The notes beneath the pieces are model-generated. The model made no database searches, had not been told where the DNA came from, and saw only the letters and a list, made by a program, of their open reading frames with translations. 64,000 bases of DNA from Streptomyces tibetensis (lineage in GTDB: Bacteria; Actinomycetota; Actinomycetes; Streptomycetales; Streptomycetaceae), in assembly GCF_007655005.1 (NCBI RefSeq), contig NZ_SZVW01000009.1, forward strand, positions 1 to 64,000, read 5' to 3'. Shown here one piece after another: positions 1-9,200 of the stretch. The position numbers were made by a program, and so were the translations under genes. Numbering within the stretch: position 1 is the stretch's first letter; each line of letters starts with the position of its first letter.

Positions 1-132
1 GGGGCCTCACACGTACCTCAGGGGGTACGCACCGGCTTTTCGGGGGGCGCGGGGAACCGCGCGACAAGCCACAGGCGACCCGCACCCACACCACGACACA
101 AGCCACCCCCGACCGATGTCACCCCCGCTCCG

Positions 133-138
133 TAGACT
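133..138 (+). promoter_or_regulatory. -10 hexamer for folC (leaderless type)
   Basis: TAGACT ends 6 nt before the GTG start of folC. No Shine-Dalgarno sequence lies between them, so transcription probably starts at or next to the start codon. No clear -35 is visible. The rest of positions 1-132 shows no gene. Confidence 0.5.
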
Positions 139-144
139 GGCCCC

Positions 145-1668
145 GTGAGCGAGCTCCCTCCAGACCACAACGCCGACGACCAGCCCGACCCCCTCGACAG
201 CTTCGACGAGATCATCGCGGAGGAAACGACCCGCGACCCCGACCTCGCCGTCATCGAAGCCGGCAGCCGAACCCTGCGCACCCAGGGCGGCCCGCCCGAC
301 GCCGACATCCCGACGCGCCCCGCCGACCCCGAGGTCGACAAGGCCCTGCGCGAGGTCGAGACCGAGCTCGCCACCCGGTGGGGCGAGACCAAGCTGGAGC
401 CCTCCGTCAGCCGTATCGCCGCGCTGATGGACGTCCTGGGGGAGCCGCAGCGGTCGTACCCGTCGATCCACATCACCGGGACGAACGGCAAGACCTCCAC
501 AGCGCGCATGATCGAGGCCCTGCTCGGCGCCTTCGAGCTGCGCACCGGCCGCTACACCTCGCCGCACGTGCAGTCGATCACCGAGCGCATCAGCCTCGAC
601 GGCGCCCCCATCGCGCCCGAGCGGTTCATCGAGACGTACCAGGACATCAAGCCGTACGTGGAGATGGTCGACGCCGCGCAGGAGTACCGGCTGTCCTTCT
701 TCGAGGTGCTCACCGGCATGGCGTACGCGGCGTTCGCCGACGCGCCCGTGGACGTCGGTGTCGTCGAGGTCGGCATGGGCGGCTCCTGGGACGCCACGAA
801 CGTGATCGACGGGGACGTCGCCGTGGTCACGCCCATAGACCTCGACCACACGGACCGGCTCGGCACCACACACGCCGAGATCGCCACGGAGAAGGCCGGC
901 ATCATCAAGCAGGGTGCGACGGTCATCATGGCGCAGCAGCCGGTCGACGCGGCGCAGGTGCTGCTGAAGAAGGCCGTCGAGGTGGACGCGACCGTGGCCC
1001 GGGAAGGGCTGGAGTTCGGCGTCGTCGAGCGGCAGGTGGCCGTCGGCGGGCAGCTGGTGACGCTGCGCGGGCTCGGCGGCGAGTACCCCGAGGTGTACCT
1101 GCCGCTGCACGGCGCTCACCAGGCGCACAACGCGGCCGTCGCGCTCGCCGCCGTCGAGGCGTTCTTCGGCGTCGGTGCGCAGCGGGCCGACGCGCTGGAC
1201 CTGGACACCGTCCGCAAGGCCTTCGCCGCCGTGGCGTCGCCGGGCCGGCTGGAGGTCGTGCGCCGTTCGCCGACGGTCGTGCTGGACGCCGCCCACAACC
1301 CGGCGGGCGCCCGGGCGGCGGCCGCGGCGATCGGGGAGGCGTTCCAGTTCAGCCGCCTCATCGGGGTGGTCGGCGCGAGCGGTGACAAGAACGTGCGGGA
1401 GCTGCTGGAGGCCTTCGAGCCGGTGTTCGCCGAGGTTGTGGTCACGCAGAACTCCAGCCACCGCGCGATGGACGCCGACGAGCTCGCCGGTATCGCCGTG
1501 GAGGTGTTCGGCGAGGAGCGCGTCCAGGTCGAGCCGCGGCTGCCGGACGCCCTGGAGGCCGCCATCACGCTGGCCGAGGAGGAGGGCGAGTTCTCCGGCG
1601 GTGGTGTGCTCGTCACCGGTTCCGTCATCACCGTCGGCGAGGCCCGACTGCTCCTGGGGAGGGGCTGA
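145..1668 (+). CDS. folC: Folylpolyglutamate synthase / dihydrofolate synthase
   Basis: A 507-aa cytoplasmic Mur-ligase-superfamily enzyme that adds glutamate to dihydropteroate and to reduced folates with ATP hydrolysis. The ATP-binding loop TGTNGKT is at about residues 111-117, and the ligase C-terminal motif DAAHNP is at about 381-386. The first ~75 residues are acidic and poorly conserved, an N-terminal extension common in actinobacterial FolC. The GTG start sits 6 nt after a -10 hexamer and has no Shine-Dalgarno, so a leaderless message is likely. The stop lies 5 nt before the next gene, suggesting cotranscription. In Streptomyces this gene usually follows valS, which would lie just outside the window. 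Confidence 0.95.
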   Translation: MSELPPDHNADDQPDPLDSFDEIIAEETTRDPDLAVIEAGSRTLRTQGGPPDADIPTRPADPEVDKALREVETELATRWGETKLEPSVSRIAALMDVLGEPQRSYPSIHITGTNGKTSTARMIEALLGAFELRTGRYTSPHVQSITERISLDGAPIAPERFIETYQDIKPYVEMVDAAQEYRLSFFEVLTGMAYAAFADAPVDVGVVEVGMGGSWDATNVIDGDVAVVTPIDLDHTDRLGTTHAEIATEKAGIIKQGATVIMAQQPVDAAQVLLKKAVEVDATVAREGLEFGVVERQVAVGGQLVTLRGLGGEYPEVYLPLHGAHQAHNAAVALAAVEAFFGVGAQRADALDLDTVRKAFAAVASPGRLEVVRRSPTVVLDAAHNPAGARAAAAAIGEAFQFSRLIGVVGASGDKNVRELLEAFEPVFAEVVVTQNSSHRAMDADELAGIAVEVFGEERVQVEPRLPDALEAAITLAEEEGEFSGGGVLVTGSVITVGEARLLLGRG

Positions 1669-1673
1669 GTCCC

Positions 1674-2030
1674 GTGCGCACGCTCTGTTCTTCGACGCTG
1701 ATCGGCGAGTTCTTCGTCATCGGGTTCGCCGGTCTGGTCGCCATGAAGGACCCGGACCTGTCCATGACGACCGTGTGGACGGTCAGCGGCATCGCGATGT
1801 TCCTGTGCCTGGTGCTGTGCGGTCTGGTGACGCGCCCGGGCGGGGTCGCCCTCGGCTGGGCGCTGCAGATCGCGCTCATCGCGTCGGGGTTCATCGTGCC
1901 GACCATGTACTTCCTGGGCGCGATCTTCGCGGCCCTGTGGTGGGCGTCCGTCCACTACGGGCGGAAGGTGGACGAGGCGAAGGCGAGATTCGCGGCCCAG
2001 GCCAGCTCGTCCACACCTGACGCTGCGTAA
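1674..2030 (+). CDS. DUF4233 family membrane protein
   Basis: A 118-aa protein with about four predicted membrane helices (residues ~9-24, 34-50, 58-75 and 77-92) and a short basic/acidic cytoplasmic tail. Genes of this family sit between folC and ndk in many actinobacteria; the function is unknown. The GTG start is 5 nt after the folC stop, with the GGGGAGGGG at the folC end serving as ribosome-binding site. The call rests on position, size and hydrophobicity pattern. Confidence 0.85.
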   Translation: MRTLCSSTLIGEFFVIGFAGLVAMKDPDLSMTTVWTVSGIAMFLCLVLCGLVTRPGGVALGWALQIALIASGFIVPTMYFLGAIFAALWWASVHYGRKVDEAKARFAAQASSSTPDAA

Positions 2031-2051
2031 CAGGCGCCCCGACACGCCGGG

Positions 2052-2057
2052 TAATCT
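2052..2057 (+). promoter_or_regulatory. Probable -10 for ndk
   Basis: TAATCT lies in the 65-nt gap between the DUF4233 gene and ndk. It is followed by a 38-nt leader with a clear Shine-Dalgarno (AAGGAG at 2084-2089). The -35 is not obvious. Confidence 0.4.
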
Positions 2058-2095
2058 CGTCCCACCGCACAACCTTCACCTCCAAGGAGCCCGTC

Positions 2096-2509
2096 GTGAG
2101 CCAGCGCACCCTCGTCCTCCTCAAGCCCGACGCCGTCCGTCGTGGCCTGACCGGCGAGATCATCAGCCGCATCGAGCGCAAGGCGGGCTGGCAGATCACC
2201 GCGCTGGAGTTGCGCACCCTGGACCAGGACACGCTGGAGCAGCACTACGGCGAGCACAAGGGCAAGCCCTTCTACGAGCCGCTGGTGGAGTTCATGGCGT
2301 CCGGCCCCGTCGTGGCGCTGATCGTCGAGGGCGAGCGGGTCATCGAGGGGCTGCGCGCGCTCGCCGGCCCGACCGACCCGATCGCCGCCGCCCCCGGATC
2401 CATCCGCGGCGACTACGGCGTCATCGTCCGGGAGAACCTGATCCACGCCTCCGACTCCGAGGAGTCCGCCGAGCGCGAAGTGAAGATTTTCTTCCCCGGC
2501 CGGGCGTAG
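2096..2509 (+). CDS. ndk: Nucleoside diphosphate kinase
   Basis: A 137-aa full-length Ndk, which transfers the gamma phosphate between nucleoside triphosphates and diphosphates through a phosphohistidine. The family motif NLIHASDS is present with the catalytic histidine at H117, and the N-terminal LVLLKPDAV and the RGDYG segment are intact. The GTG start follows AAGGAG by 6 nt. Confidence 0.97.
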   Translation: MSQRTLVLLKPDAVRRGLTGEIISRIERKAGWQITALELRTLDQDTLEQHYGEHKGKPFYEPLVEFMASGPVVALIVEGERVIEGLRALAGPTDPIAAAPGSIRGDYGVIVRENLIHASDSEESAEREVKIFFPGRA

Positions 2510-2541
2510 CGTCCGCACCTCACCAGCACATACGGCAGGGT

Positions 2542-2560
2542 CTGGGGGCGGGGCCCCCGG
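2542..2560 (+). terminator. Hairpin after ndk
   Basis: An 8-bp stem (2542-2549 with 2553-2560, including one G-T pair) closes a 3-nt loop about 30 nt after the ndk stop. There is no strong T-tract, only GCTTTG, so termination would be of the U-poor actinobacterial type. Confidence 0.5.
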
Positions 2561-2772
2561 GCTTTGCGGCATATGCGTGGCGATCGAGGGAACGATGGGC
2601 CCCGAACGCCCGTCTCCAGAAGCGAATGCGGTCGGCATCTGCTGACAATGGCGGAGACCCTCCCGCAGTCTTCGCGAAGGCGCGTCTACGATGGAAGCCT
2701 TCACGTCACAGCACCCACCTTTGCCTACCTGAAAAGCCCTCAAAAGCTCCTGGGAAGGCCAGACGAATCCTG

Positions 2773-3804
2773 ATGGGGAACTCAATGTCGTTCATCGGCC
2801 GTGACATGGCTGTCGACCTCGGGACCGCCAACACGCTGGTGTACGTCAGGGGTCGCGGGATCGTACTCAACGAGCCGTCCGTCGTCGCGATCAACACCAA
2901 CACCGGTGGCATCCTCGCGGTCGGTGCCGAAGCGAAGAAGATGATCGGACGCACGCCCGGCAACATCGTTGCCGTTCGTCCACTGAAGGACGGCGTGATC
3001 GCCGACTTCGAGATCACCGAGCGGATGCTCCGCTACTTCATCCTGAAGATCCACAAGCGGCGGTATCTGGCTCGTCCGCGGGTCGTCGTCTGTGTGCCCT
3101 CGGGCATCACGGGCGTCGAGCGCCGCGCCGTCATCGAGGCGTCGTCCCAGGCCGGCGCCCGTCAGGTGCACATCATCGAGGAGCCCATGGCCGCGGCCAT
3201 CGGCTCCGGCCTGCCGGTCCACGAGGCCACGGGCAACATGGTGGTCGACATCGGCGGCGGCACCACGGAGGTCGCGGTGATCTCCCTCGGCGGCATCGTC
3301 ACCGCCCAGTCCATCCGTGTCGCGGGCGACGAACTGGACAACGCGATCATCCAGCACATCAAGAAGGAGTACTCCCTCCTGTTGGGTGAGCGCACGGCCG
3401 AGCAGATCAAGATCACGATCGGTTCGGCGTACGACCTCGATTCCGACGAGCACACCGAAATCCGCGGCAGGGACCTCGTCTCCGGACTGCCGAAGACCGT
3501 GGTCATCTCCGCGGCCGAAGTCCGCAAGGCGATCGAGGAGCCGGTCAACGCGATCGTCGACGCCGTCAAGACGACCCTCGACAAGTGTCCGCCGGAGCTG
3601 TCCGGCGACATCATGGACCGGGGAATCGTTCTGACCGGTGGCGGAGCGCTGCTGCGTGGCCTCGACGAGCGGCTGCGCCGGGAGACCGGTATGCCGATCC
3701 ACATCGCCGAGGACCCGCTGGACAGTGTGGCGCTCGGATCCGGAAAGTGCGTCGAGGAGTTCGAGGCGCTCCAGCAGGTGCTGGACGCCCAGCCGCGCAG
3801 ATGA
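2773..3804 (+). CDS. mreB: Rod shape-determining actin homologue MreB
   Basis: A 343-aa bacterial actin that forms membrane-associated filaments guiding wall synthesis; in Streptomyces it acts mainly in spore-wall formation rather than hyphal growth. The phosphate-1 loop DLGTANTL, the phosphate-2 motif DIGGGTTEVAV and the adenosine motif LTGGGALLRG are intact. An open frame continues upstream to 2626, but the ATG at 2773 (MGNSMSF...) gives the family length and matches the usual Streptomyces N terminus; the ATG at 2785 is a second possibility. First gene of the mreB-mreC-mreD-PBP2-rodA cluster. Confidence 0.95.
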   Translation: MGNSMSFIGRDMAVDLGTANTLVYVRGRGIVLNEPSVVAINTNTGGILAVGAEAKKMIGRTPGNIVAVRPLKDGVIADFEITERMLRYFILKIHKRRYLARPRVVVCVPSGITGVERRAVIEASSQAGARQVHIIEEPMAAAIGSGLPVHEATGNMVVDIGGGTTEVAVISLGGIVTAQSIRVAGDELDNAIIQHIKKEYSLLLGERTAEQIKITIGSAYDLDSDEHTEIRGRDLVSGLPKTVVISAAEVRKAIEEPVNAIVDAVKTTLDKCPPELSGDIMDRGIVLTGGGALLRGLDERLRRETGMPIHIAEDPLDSVALGSGKCVEEFEALQQVLDAQPRR

Positions 3805-3948
3805 CATAACTCTTCGATTCCGCCGTACGGGACGATCTCCTCTCGTGCGGCGGATCGTTGATACAGCTGCATAAGCTCCCACAAAGCAGCCCCTCGGGAT
3901 TCCCTGGGGCTTCCCGAATTCCTATGAGGAAGGGCACGGCCGCCGCAC

Positions 3949-4896
3949 GTGAGGGACACACGAGAGAGCCGGCTGCTCCTGGTGCTGCTGATCGCCGTCG
4001 CGTTCGCGTTGATCACGGTGGACATCCGCGGTGGGGAGGACTCGCCCGTCGACGGTGCCCGGCAGGGTGCGGCGACGGTATTCGGCCCGATCGAGAGCGG
4101 CGTCTCGGCCGCGGTCGACCCGGTCGGCAACGCGGTCTCCGCCATCCGCGACTCCGGTGACCGGCACGACCGGCTCGCCACGCTGGAAGAGGAGAACGCG
4201 GCCCTGAAGGCCCGCCTCGGCAGCGACGACCGCAGCCGCAGCCGCCTCAAGCAGCTCGACAAGATGCTGAAGATCGCCGGTCAGGGCCAGTACGGCATCA
4301 AGGGCGCCCAGGTCATCGCCATCGGGGCCGCGCAGGGCTTCTCCTGGACCATCACTGTCGACGTCGGCGCCAATGACGGCATCAAGCGCGACATGACCGT
4401 CCTGAACGGGGAGGGGCTCGTCGGCCGGGTCACCACCGTCGGCCCCAACACCGCGACGGTCCTGCTGGCCAGCGACCCCGACTTCACCGTCGGCACCCGG
4501 ATGGAGTCCGGCGACGAGCTCGGCTTCGCCTCCGGGCAGGGCGACCGCCCGCTGCGCGTCGAACTCCTCAACGGCAAGGCCGAGGTGAAGAAGGGCGACC
4601 GCCTGGTCACCTTCGGCTCGCAGGCCGACCGGCCGTTCGTGCCCGGCGTGCCCGTCGGCGTGGTGTCCCGCGTGGATCCCTCCGGCGGCGGCCTGACCCG
4701 CACCCTGTACGTCACGCCGTACGTCGGTTTCACCAAGCTCGACATCGTCGGTGTCGTCGTCGCGGCCCCGAAGAAGGACCCGCGTGACACGGTGCTCCCG
4801 CCCAAGCCCAAGCCGACCCCCAGGCCGACAGTGACGGTGACCGTGACGCCGTCCCCCGAGGCACCCGTGGACGGCCAGAACCAGCAAGAGCAGTAG
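3949..4896 (+). CDS. mreC: Rod shape-determining protein MreC
   Basis: A 315-aa bitopic elongasome protein. There is a short basic N terminus, one membrane helix (about residues 8-24), a coiled coil (about 63-100) and the extracellular beta domain (about 105-270). The C-terminal tail is Pro/Thr/Val-rich and probably disordered. It links MreB and MreD to PBP2 outside the membrane. The GTG at 3949 gives the expected start; the purine run at 3925-3935 is rather far away (about 14 nt), so the Shine-Dalgarno is weak. The gap from mreB is 144 nt; the stop is 13 nt before mreD. Confidence 0.93.
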   Translation: MRDTRESRLLLVLLIAVAFALITVDIRGGEDSPVDGARQGAATVFGPIESGVSAAVDPVGNAVSAIRDSGDRHDRLATLEEENAALKARLGSDDRSRSRLKQLDKMLKIAGQGQYGIKGAQVIAIGAAQGFSWTITVDVGANDGIKRDMTVLNGEGLVGRVTTVGPNTATVLLASDPDFTVGTRMESGDELGFASGQGDRPLRVELLNGKAEVKKGDRLVTFGSQADRPFVPGVPVGVVSRVDPSGGGLTRTLYVTPYVGFTKLDIVGVVVAAPKKDPRDTVLPPKPKPTPRPTVTVTVTPSPEAPVDGQNQQEQ

Positions 4897-4909
4897 GAGC
4901 TGTCACCCC

Positions 4910-5584
4910 ATGCGCGTCAACCGGATCCTGCTCTCCTCCGCCCTGGTCGTCGTCGCCCTGGTGATCCAGGTGAGCGTCCTCGCCCGCCTCCACCTGCCGG
5001 GCGCCGTGCCCGACCTGCTGCTGCTCACCGTGCTCGGCCTCGCGCTGGTGTACGGGCATGTGGGCGGCGCCCTCGTCGGCTTCGGCGCGGGTCTGCTCGC
5101 CGACCTGGCCCCGCCCGCCGACCACGCCGCCGGGCGCTACGCCCTCGTGCTGTGCGTCATCGGCTACCTCGCGGGCCTGGTGAAACCCGAGTCGGGCCAG
5201 TTGAAGTCCGCCACCGGCCCCATGGTCGTGGTGGTGGCCGCCGCGGTGGGCTCCACCCTGCTGTACGCCGGGGTCGGCGCCCTCGTCGGCGACACCGCCG
5301 CCCGCCACGTGGGCCTCGGCAGCCTGCTGTTCACCGCCGCCCTGTACGACCTGCTGCTCGCCCCGTTCGTCGTGCCGGGGATCATGGCCCTGGCCCGGCG
5401 CGCCGACAACGATCCACTCGCCGAGTCCACCTCGGCCTCCGCCAAGGCCACGGACATCTCCTCCGGCTGGCTCTCCGGCGGCACCGGCCTGAAGATCGGC
5501 AGCCAGCGCAACGGGCTGCGCGTGAAGGCCGCCCGGGCACGGATGGCGCGCGCCGGGCGCATCAAGGGGGTCAAGCGGCTGTGA
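4910..5584 (+). CDS. mreD: Rod shape-determining protein MreD
   Basis: A 224-aa integral membrane protein with about five hydrophobic helices in the first ~165 residues and a long basic cytoplasmic tail (Arg/Lys-rich from about 185). The tail is longer than in rod-shaped bacteria but usual for Streptomyces. Role: membrane partner of MreC in the elongasome. The start is an ATG 13 nt after mreC, preceded by AGGAG. Confidence 0.9.
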   Translation: MRVNRILLSSALVVVALVIQVSVLARLHLPGAVPDLLLLTVLGLALVYGHVGGALVGFGAGLLADLAPPADHAAGRYALVLCVIGYLAGLVKPESGQLKSATGPMVVVVAAAVGSTLLYAGVGALVGDTAARHVGLGSLLFTAALYDLLLAPFVVPGIMALARRADNDPLAESTSASAKATDISSGWLSGGTGLKIGSQRNGLRVKAARARMARAGRIKGVKRL

Positions 5585-5732
5585 ACGCAGCGAAGTTCAC
5601 CCGAACGGGTCGGTCCAGTAGGAACGCCGGTTCGTGGGCCCGTCGTTCATCACTCGTATCCGCACATCCGTGCCCGGACGCACCCGCACACCCGCACACC
5701 CGTACGCGCACCGAGAGGGGGAGGCAGCCGCA

Positions 5733-7979
5733 GTGACCAACATTCCCGAGACCGGCAGGAACTCACGGGTCCAGATCCGGCTCGTCGTCATCCAGATCCT
5801 CGTCCTCTCCCTCCTGCTCACCCTCGGCGGACGCCTGTGGTACCTCCAGATCCGCGAGGGCGCCGCCTACGCCAAGGAGGCGTCGGGCAACCACGTCCAG
5901 CAGGTCGTCCAGCCGGCCGTCCGAGGCTCGATCCTGGACGCGCGCGGCGTGGCCATCGCGGACAACGAGACGCGGCTGGTGGTCTCCGCCTCCCGCACCG
6001 ACCTGCTGAAGATGAAGGACGACGGCAAGGAAGTCCTCACCAAGCTCGCCGGGGTCCTGGGCATGACGCCCAAGGACGTCCAGATGAAGGTCCGGCTGTG
6101 CGACGCCGAGACGCCGCAGCCCTGCTGGAACGGCTCGCCCTACCAGCCCATCCCCATCACCGACGAGGCCACCGCCAAGCAGGCCCTGCAGATCCGTGAG
6201 CGCGCTGAGGACTTCCCCGGCATCACCGCCGAGCCGGAGGCCGTGCGCCGCTACCCGAGCCCCGGCAAGGCCAACACCGCCCAGGTCCTCGGCTATCTCT
6301 CGCCGGTCACCGACGAGGAGATCAAGAAGGCGCAGAACACCAACTCGCCCTACCTGCGCTCCGACCAGGTCGGCCGCTCGGGCCTGGAGCGCCAGTACGA
6401 CAGGGCGCTGCGCGGCAAGGCAGGCGTCACCCGCTACGAGGTCGACAACCTCGGCCGGGTCATCGGCCAGGCCGAGGCCGACCCGGCCCACCCCGGCGAC
6501 AACCTCGTCACCAGCATCGACTCCCGGGTGCAGCGGATCGCCGAGTACCAGCTGAACGAGGCCATGAAGGAGGCCCGCAAGCAGCACGACCGCAACACGG
6601 GCACGAACTACAAGGCCGACTCCGGCGCCGTCGTGGTGATGGAGGCCAAGACCGGCCGCGTCGTCGCCATGGCCTCCAACCCCGCCTACGACCCGAACGC
6701 CTGGGTGGGCGGCATCTCCGCCAAGGACTACGCCCGGCTCACCGGCAAGAGCTCCAACTACCCGCTGCTCAACCGCGCCATCCAGGGCCAGTCGGCCCCC
6801 GGCTCGATCTTCAAGGTCGTCCCGACGGCCGCCGCGATCAACGCGGGCTACTCCTTCGACGGCCCCTACCAGTGCTCCAGCTCGTACAACCTCGGTGGCC
6901 AGGTCTTCAAGAACTTCGAGTCCAAGGGATACGGCCCGATCAGCCTCGGCCGCGCCCTGGAGGTCTCCTGCGACACGGTCTTCTACCGGCTCTCCCACGA
7001 GGAGTGGAAGCGCGACGGCGGCACCAAGCCGAAGAAGAACGCCAACGACTGGTTCTACAAGACGGCCCACCAGTTCGGCCTCGGCAAGGAGACCGGCATC
7101 GACCTGCCCAACGAGGTCACCGGGCGCGTCCCCGACCGCCAGTGGAAGCTGAGCTACTGGAAGGCCAACAAGGACGCCTGGTGCCGCACGGGCAAGCGCA
7201 ACGGCAGCTACGCCGAGAAGATCGCCTACGAGAACTGCCTCGAAGGCAACCGCATGCGCGCCGGTGACTCCGTCAACTACTCCATCGGCCAGGGCGACAC
7301 GCTCGTCACGCCCATCCAGATGGCCACCATCTACTCGGCCATCTCCAACGGCGGCACCCTCTACAACCCCTCCGTCGGCAAGGCCGTCATCAGCGCCGAC
7401 GGCAAGACCGTCACGCCGATCAAGCCCAAGTCGCACGGCAGGCTGCCGATGACGCAGGAGACACGCGACCGCATAGACGAAGCCCTCGCGGGAGTCGCCA
7501 CCCGCGGCACGGCCGCCTGGAGGTTCGGCGGCTGGCCGCAGGACAAGATCCCGATGCACGCCAAGACGGGTACGGCGGAGGTCTACGGCAAGCAGACGAC
7601 CTCCTGGTTCGCCACGTACACCAAGGACTACTCGATCGTCATGACGATCTCCCAGGGTGGTACGGGCTCCGGCGCCTCGGGCCCCGCCGTCCGCAACATC
7701 TACAACGCGCTGTACGGCGTCTCCGAGGACGGCGACATCGACGCGAAGAAGGCGCTGTTGCCCACGCCGCAGAAGACCCTGCCGAAGATCAAGACGGACG
7801 GCACCATCGCCTCCCCGAAGGTCCCCAAGGACCCGGCCAAGGACAGCCAGGCGAAGAAGAAGGACCCGAACGCCCCGGCGGACCCGCTCCAGCCGGTCAC
7901 CTCGGCCCCGCCGTCCCCCGAGAACCGCAACACCCGAAGGCGGCGGCGCCGCCGGGGAAGCCGGAGGTTGTCAGCATGA
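5733..7979 (+). CDS. mrdA: Penicillin-binding protein 2, class B transpeptidase
   Basis: A 748-aa monofunctional class B PBP that cross-links peptidoglycan as partner of the glycosyltransferase RodA. It has an N-terminal anchor (about residues 12-30), a dimerisation domain and a transpeptidase domain. Active-site motifs are SIFK (S358), SCD (S412) and KTG (K611). The C-terminal ~60 residues are Lys/Pro/Ala-rich, ending in a run of arginines. I chose the GTG at 5733, preceded by a GAGAGGGGGAGG stretch, over an in-frame start at 5634. The stop overlaps the rodA start by 4 nt (ATGA), so translation is probably coupled. Confidence 0.94.
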   Translation: MTNIPETGRNSRVQIRLVVIQILVLSLLLTLGGRLWYLQIREGAAYAKEASGNHVQQVVQPAVRGSILDARGVAIADNETRLVVSASRTDLLKMKDDGKEVLTKLAGVLGMTPKDVQMKVRLCDAETPQPCWNGSPYQPIPITDEATAKQALQIRERAEDFPGITAEPEAVRRYPSPGKANTAQVLGYLSPVTDEEIKKAQNTNSPYLRSDQVGRSGLERQYDRALRGKAGVTRYEVDNLGRVIGQAEADPAHPGDNLVTSIDSRVQRIAEYQLNEAMKEARKQHDRNTGTNYKADSGAVVVMEAKTGRVVAMASNPAYDPNAWVGGISAKDYARLTGKSSNYPLLNRAIQGQSAPGSIFKVVPTAAAINAGYSFDGPYQCSSSYNLGGQVFKNFESKGYGPISLGRALEVSCDTVFYRLSHEEWKRDGGTKPKKNANDWFYKTAHQFGLGKETGIDLPNEVTGRVPDRQWKLSYWKANKDAWCRTGKRNGSYAEKIAYENCLEGNRMRAGDSVNYSIGQGDTLVTPIQMATIYSAISNGGTLYNPSVGKAVISADGKTVTPIKPKSHGRLPMTQETRDRIDEALAGVATRGTAAWRFGGWPQDKIPMHAKTGTAEVYGKQTTSWFATYTKDYSIVMTISQGGTGSGASGPAVRNIYNALYGVSEDGDIDAKKALLPTPQKTLPKIKTDGTIASPKVPKDPAKDSQAKKKDPNAPADPLQPVTSAPPSPENRNTRRRRRRRGSRRLSA

Positions 7980-9178
7980 CCGGCGGTGTGAACAGCTTCC
8001 AGGTCTCCGGTTACGGGCCCGAGCGCTCCGGCTGGACGCGGCTGCTGGCCCGTGACTCGGTGGCGCGGCGCCTCGACTGGCCGATCCTGCTGTCGGCGCT
8101 GGCCCTGTCGCTGCTCGGCACGCTCCTCGTCTACTCGGCGACCCGCAACCGCACCGAGCTCAACCAGGGCGACCCGTACTACTTCCTCATCCGGCACCTG
8201 CTGAACACCGGCATCGGCCTGGCCCTGATGGCCGCCACGATCTGGCTCGGCCACCGCGGCCTGCGCACCGCCGTGCCGGTCCTGTACGGCTTCTCGGTGC
8301 TGCTGATCCTGCTGGTGCTGACCCCGCTCGGTTCCACGATCAACGGCGCCCACTCCTGGATCCAGCTGCCCGGCGGCTTCTCGCTCCAGCCCTCGGAGTT
8401 CGTGAAGGTCACGATCATCCTGGGCATGGCGATGCTGCTGGCGGCCCGGGTCGACGCGGGCGACAAGCAGTACCCCGACCACCGCACGGTCGTGCAGGCC
8501 CTCGGCCTGGCCACCGTGCCGATGCTGATCGTGATGCTGATGCCCGACCTCGGGTCGGTCATGGTGATGGTCATCATCGTGCTCGGCGTGCTGCTGGCCT
8601 CCGGGGCGTCCAACCGGTGGGTGTTCGGCCTGCTCGGCGCGGGCACCCTGGGCGCGGTCACCGTCTGGCAGATCGGGATCCTCGACGAGTACCAGATCAA
8701 CCGCTTCGCCGCCTTCGCCAACCCGGAGCTCGACCCGGCCGGTGTCGGCTACAACACCAACCAGGCCCGCATCGCCATCGGTTCGGGCGGCCTGACCGGC
8801 TCCGGCCTCTTCCACGGTTCGCAGACCACCGGCCAGTTCGTGCCCGAACAGCAGACGGACTTCGTCTTCACCGTGGCCGGGGAGGAGCTGGGCTTCCTCG
8901 GCGGCGGTCTGATCATCGTGCTCCTCGGCATCGTCCTGTGGCGGGCCTGCCGCATCGCCCGGGAGACCACGGACCTGTACGGCACGATCGTGGCCGCGGG
9001 CATCGTCGCCTGGTTCGCCTTCCAGACGTTCGAGAACGTCGGCATGACGCTCGGCATCATGCCCGTCACGGGCCTGCCGCTGCCGTTCGTGTCGTACGGC
9101 GGATCGTCGATGTTCGCCGTGTGGATAGCGGTGGGGTTGCTGCAGTCGATCCGGGTGCAGCGGCCGATGTCGGCCTAG
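7976..9178 (+). CDS. rodA: SEDS peptidoglycan glycosyltransferase RodA
   Basis: A 400-aa polytopic membrane protein of the SEDS family (about ten helices) that polymerises lipid II together with PBP2. The family signatures near the C terminus are intact: the PEQQTDFVF segment, GEELGFLG, and the final NVGMTLGIMPVTGLPLPFVSYGGS region (about residues 353-380). The ATG overlaps the PBP2 stop. In S. coelicolor the equivalent gene is called sfr, from memory. Confidence 0.95.
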   Translation: MTGGVNSFQVSGYGPERSGWTRLLARDSVARRLDWPILLSALALSLLGTLLVYSATRNRTELNQGDPYYFLIRHLLNTGIGLALMAATIWLGHRGLRTAVPVLYGFSVLLILLVLTPLGSTINGAHSWIQLPGGFSLQPSEFVKVTIILGMAMLLAARVDAGDKQYPDHRTVVQALGLATVPMLIVMLMPDLGSVMVMVIIVLGVLLASGASNRWVFGLLGAGTLGAVTVWQIGILDEYQINRFAAFANPELDPAGVGYNTNQARIAIGSGGLTGSGLFHGSQTTGQFVPEQQTDFVFTVAGEELGFLGGGLIIVLLGIVLWRACRIARETTDLYGTIVAAGIVAWFAFQTFENVGMTLGIMPVTGLPLPFVSYGGSSMFAVWIAVGLLQSIRVQRPMSA

Positions 9179-9200
9179 CGTCCCAGGAGGGGGAGCGGAA

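Noticed and set aside
7..1461. A 484-codon minus-strand frame over folC.
   Set aside because: Arg/Gly/Asp-rich antisense shadow of folC.
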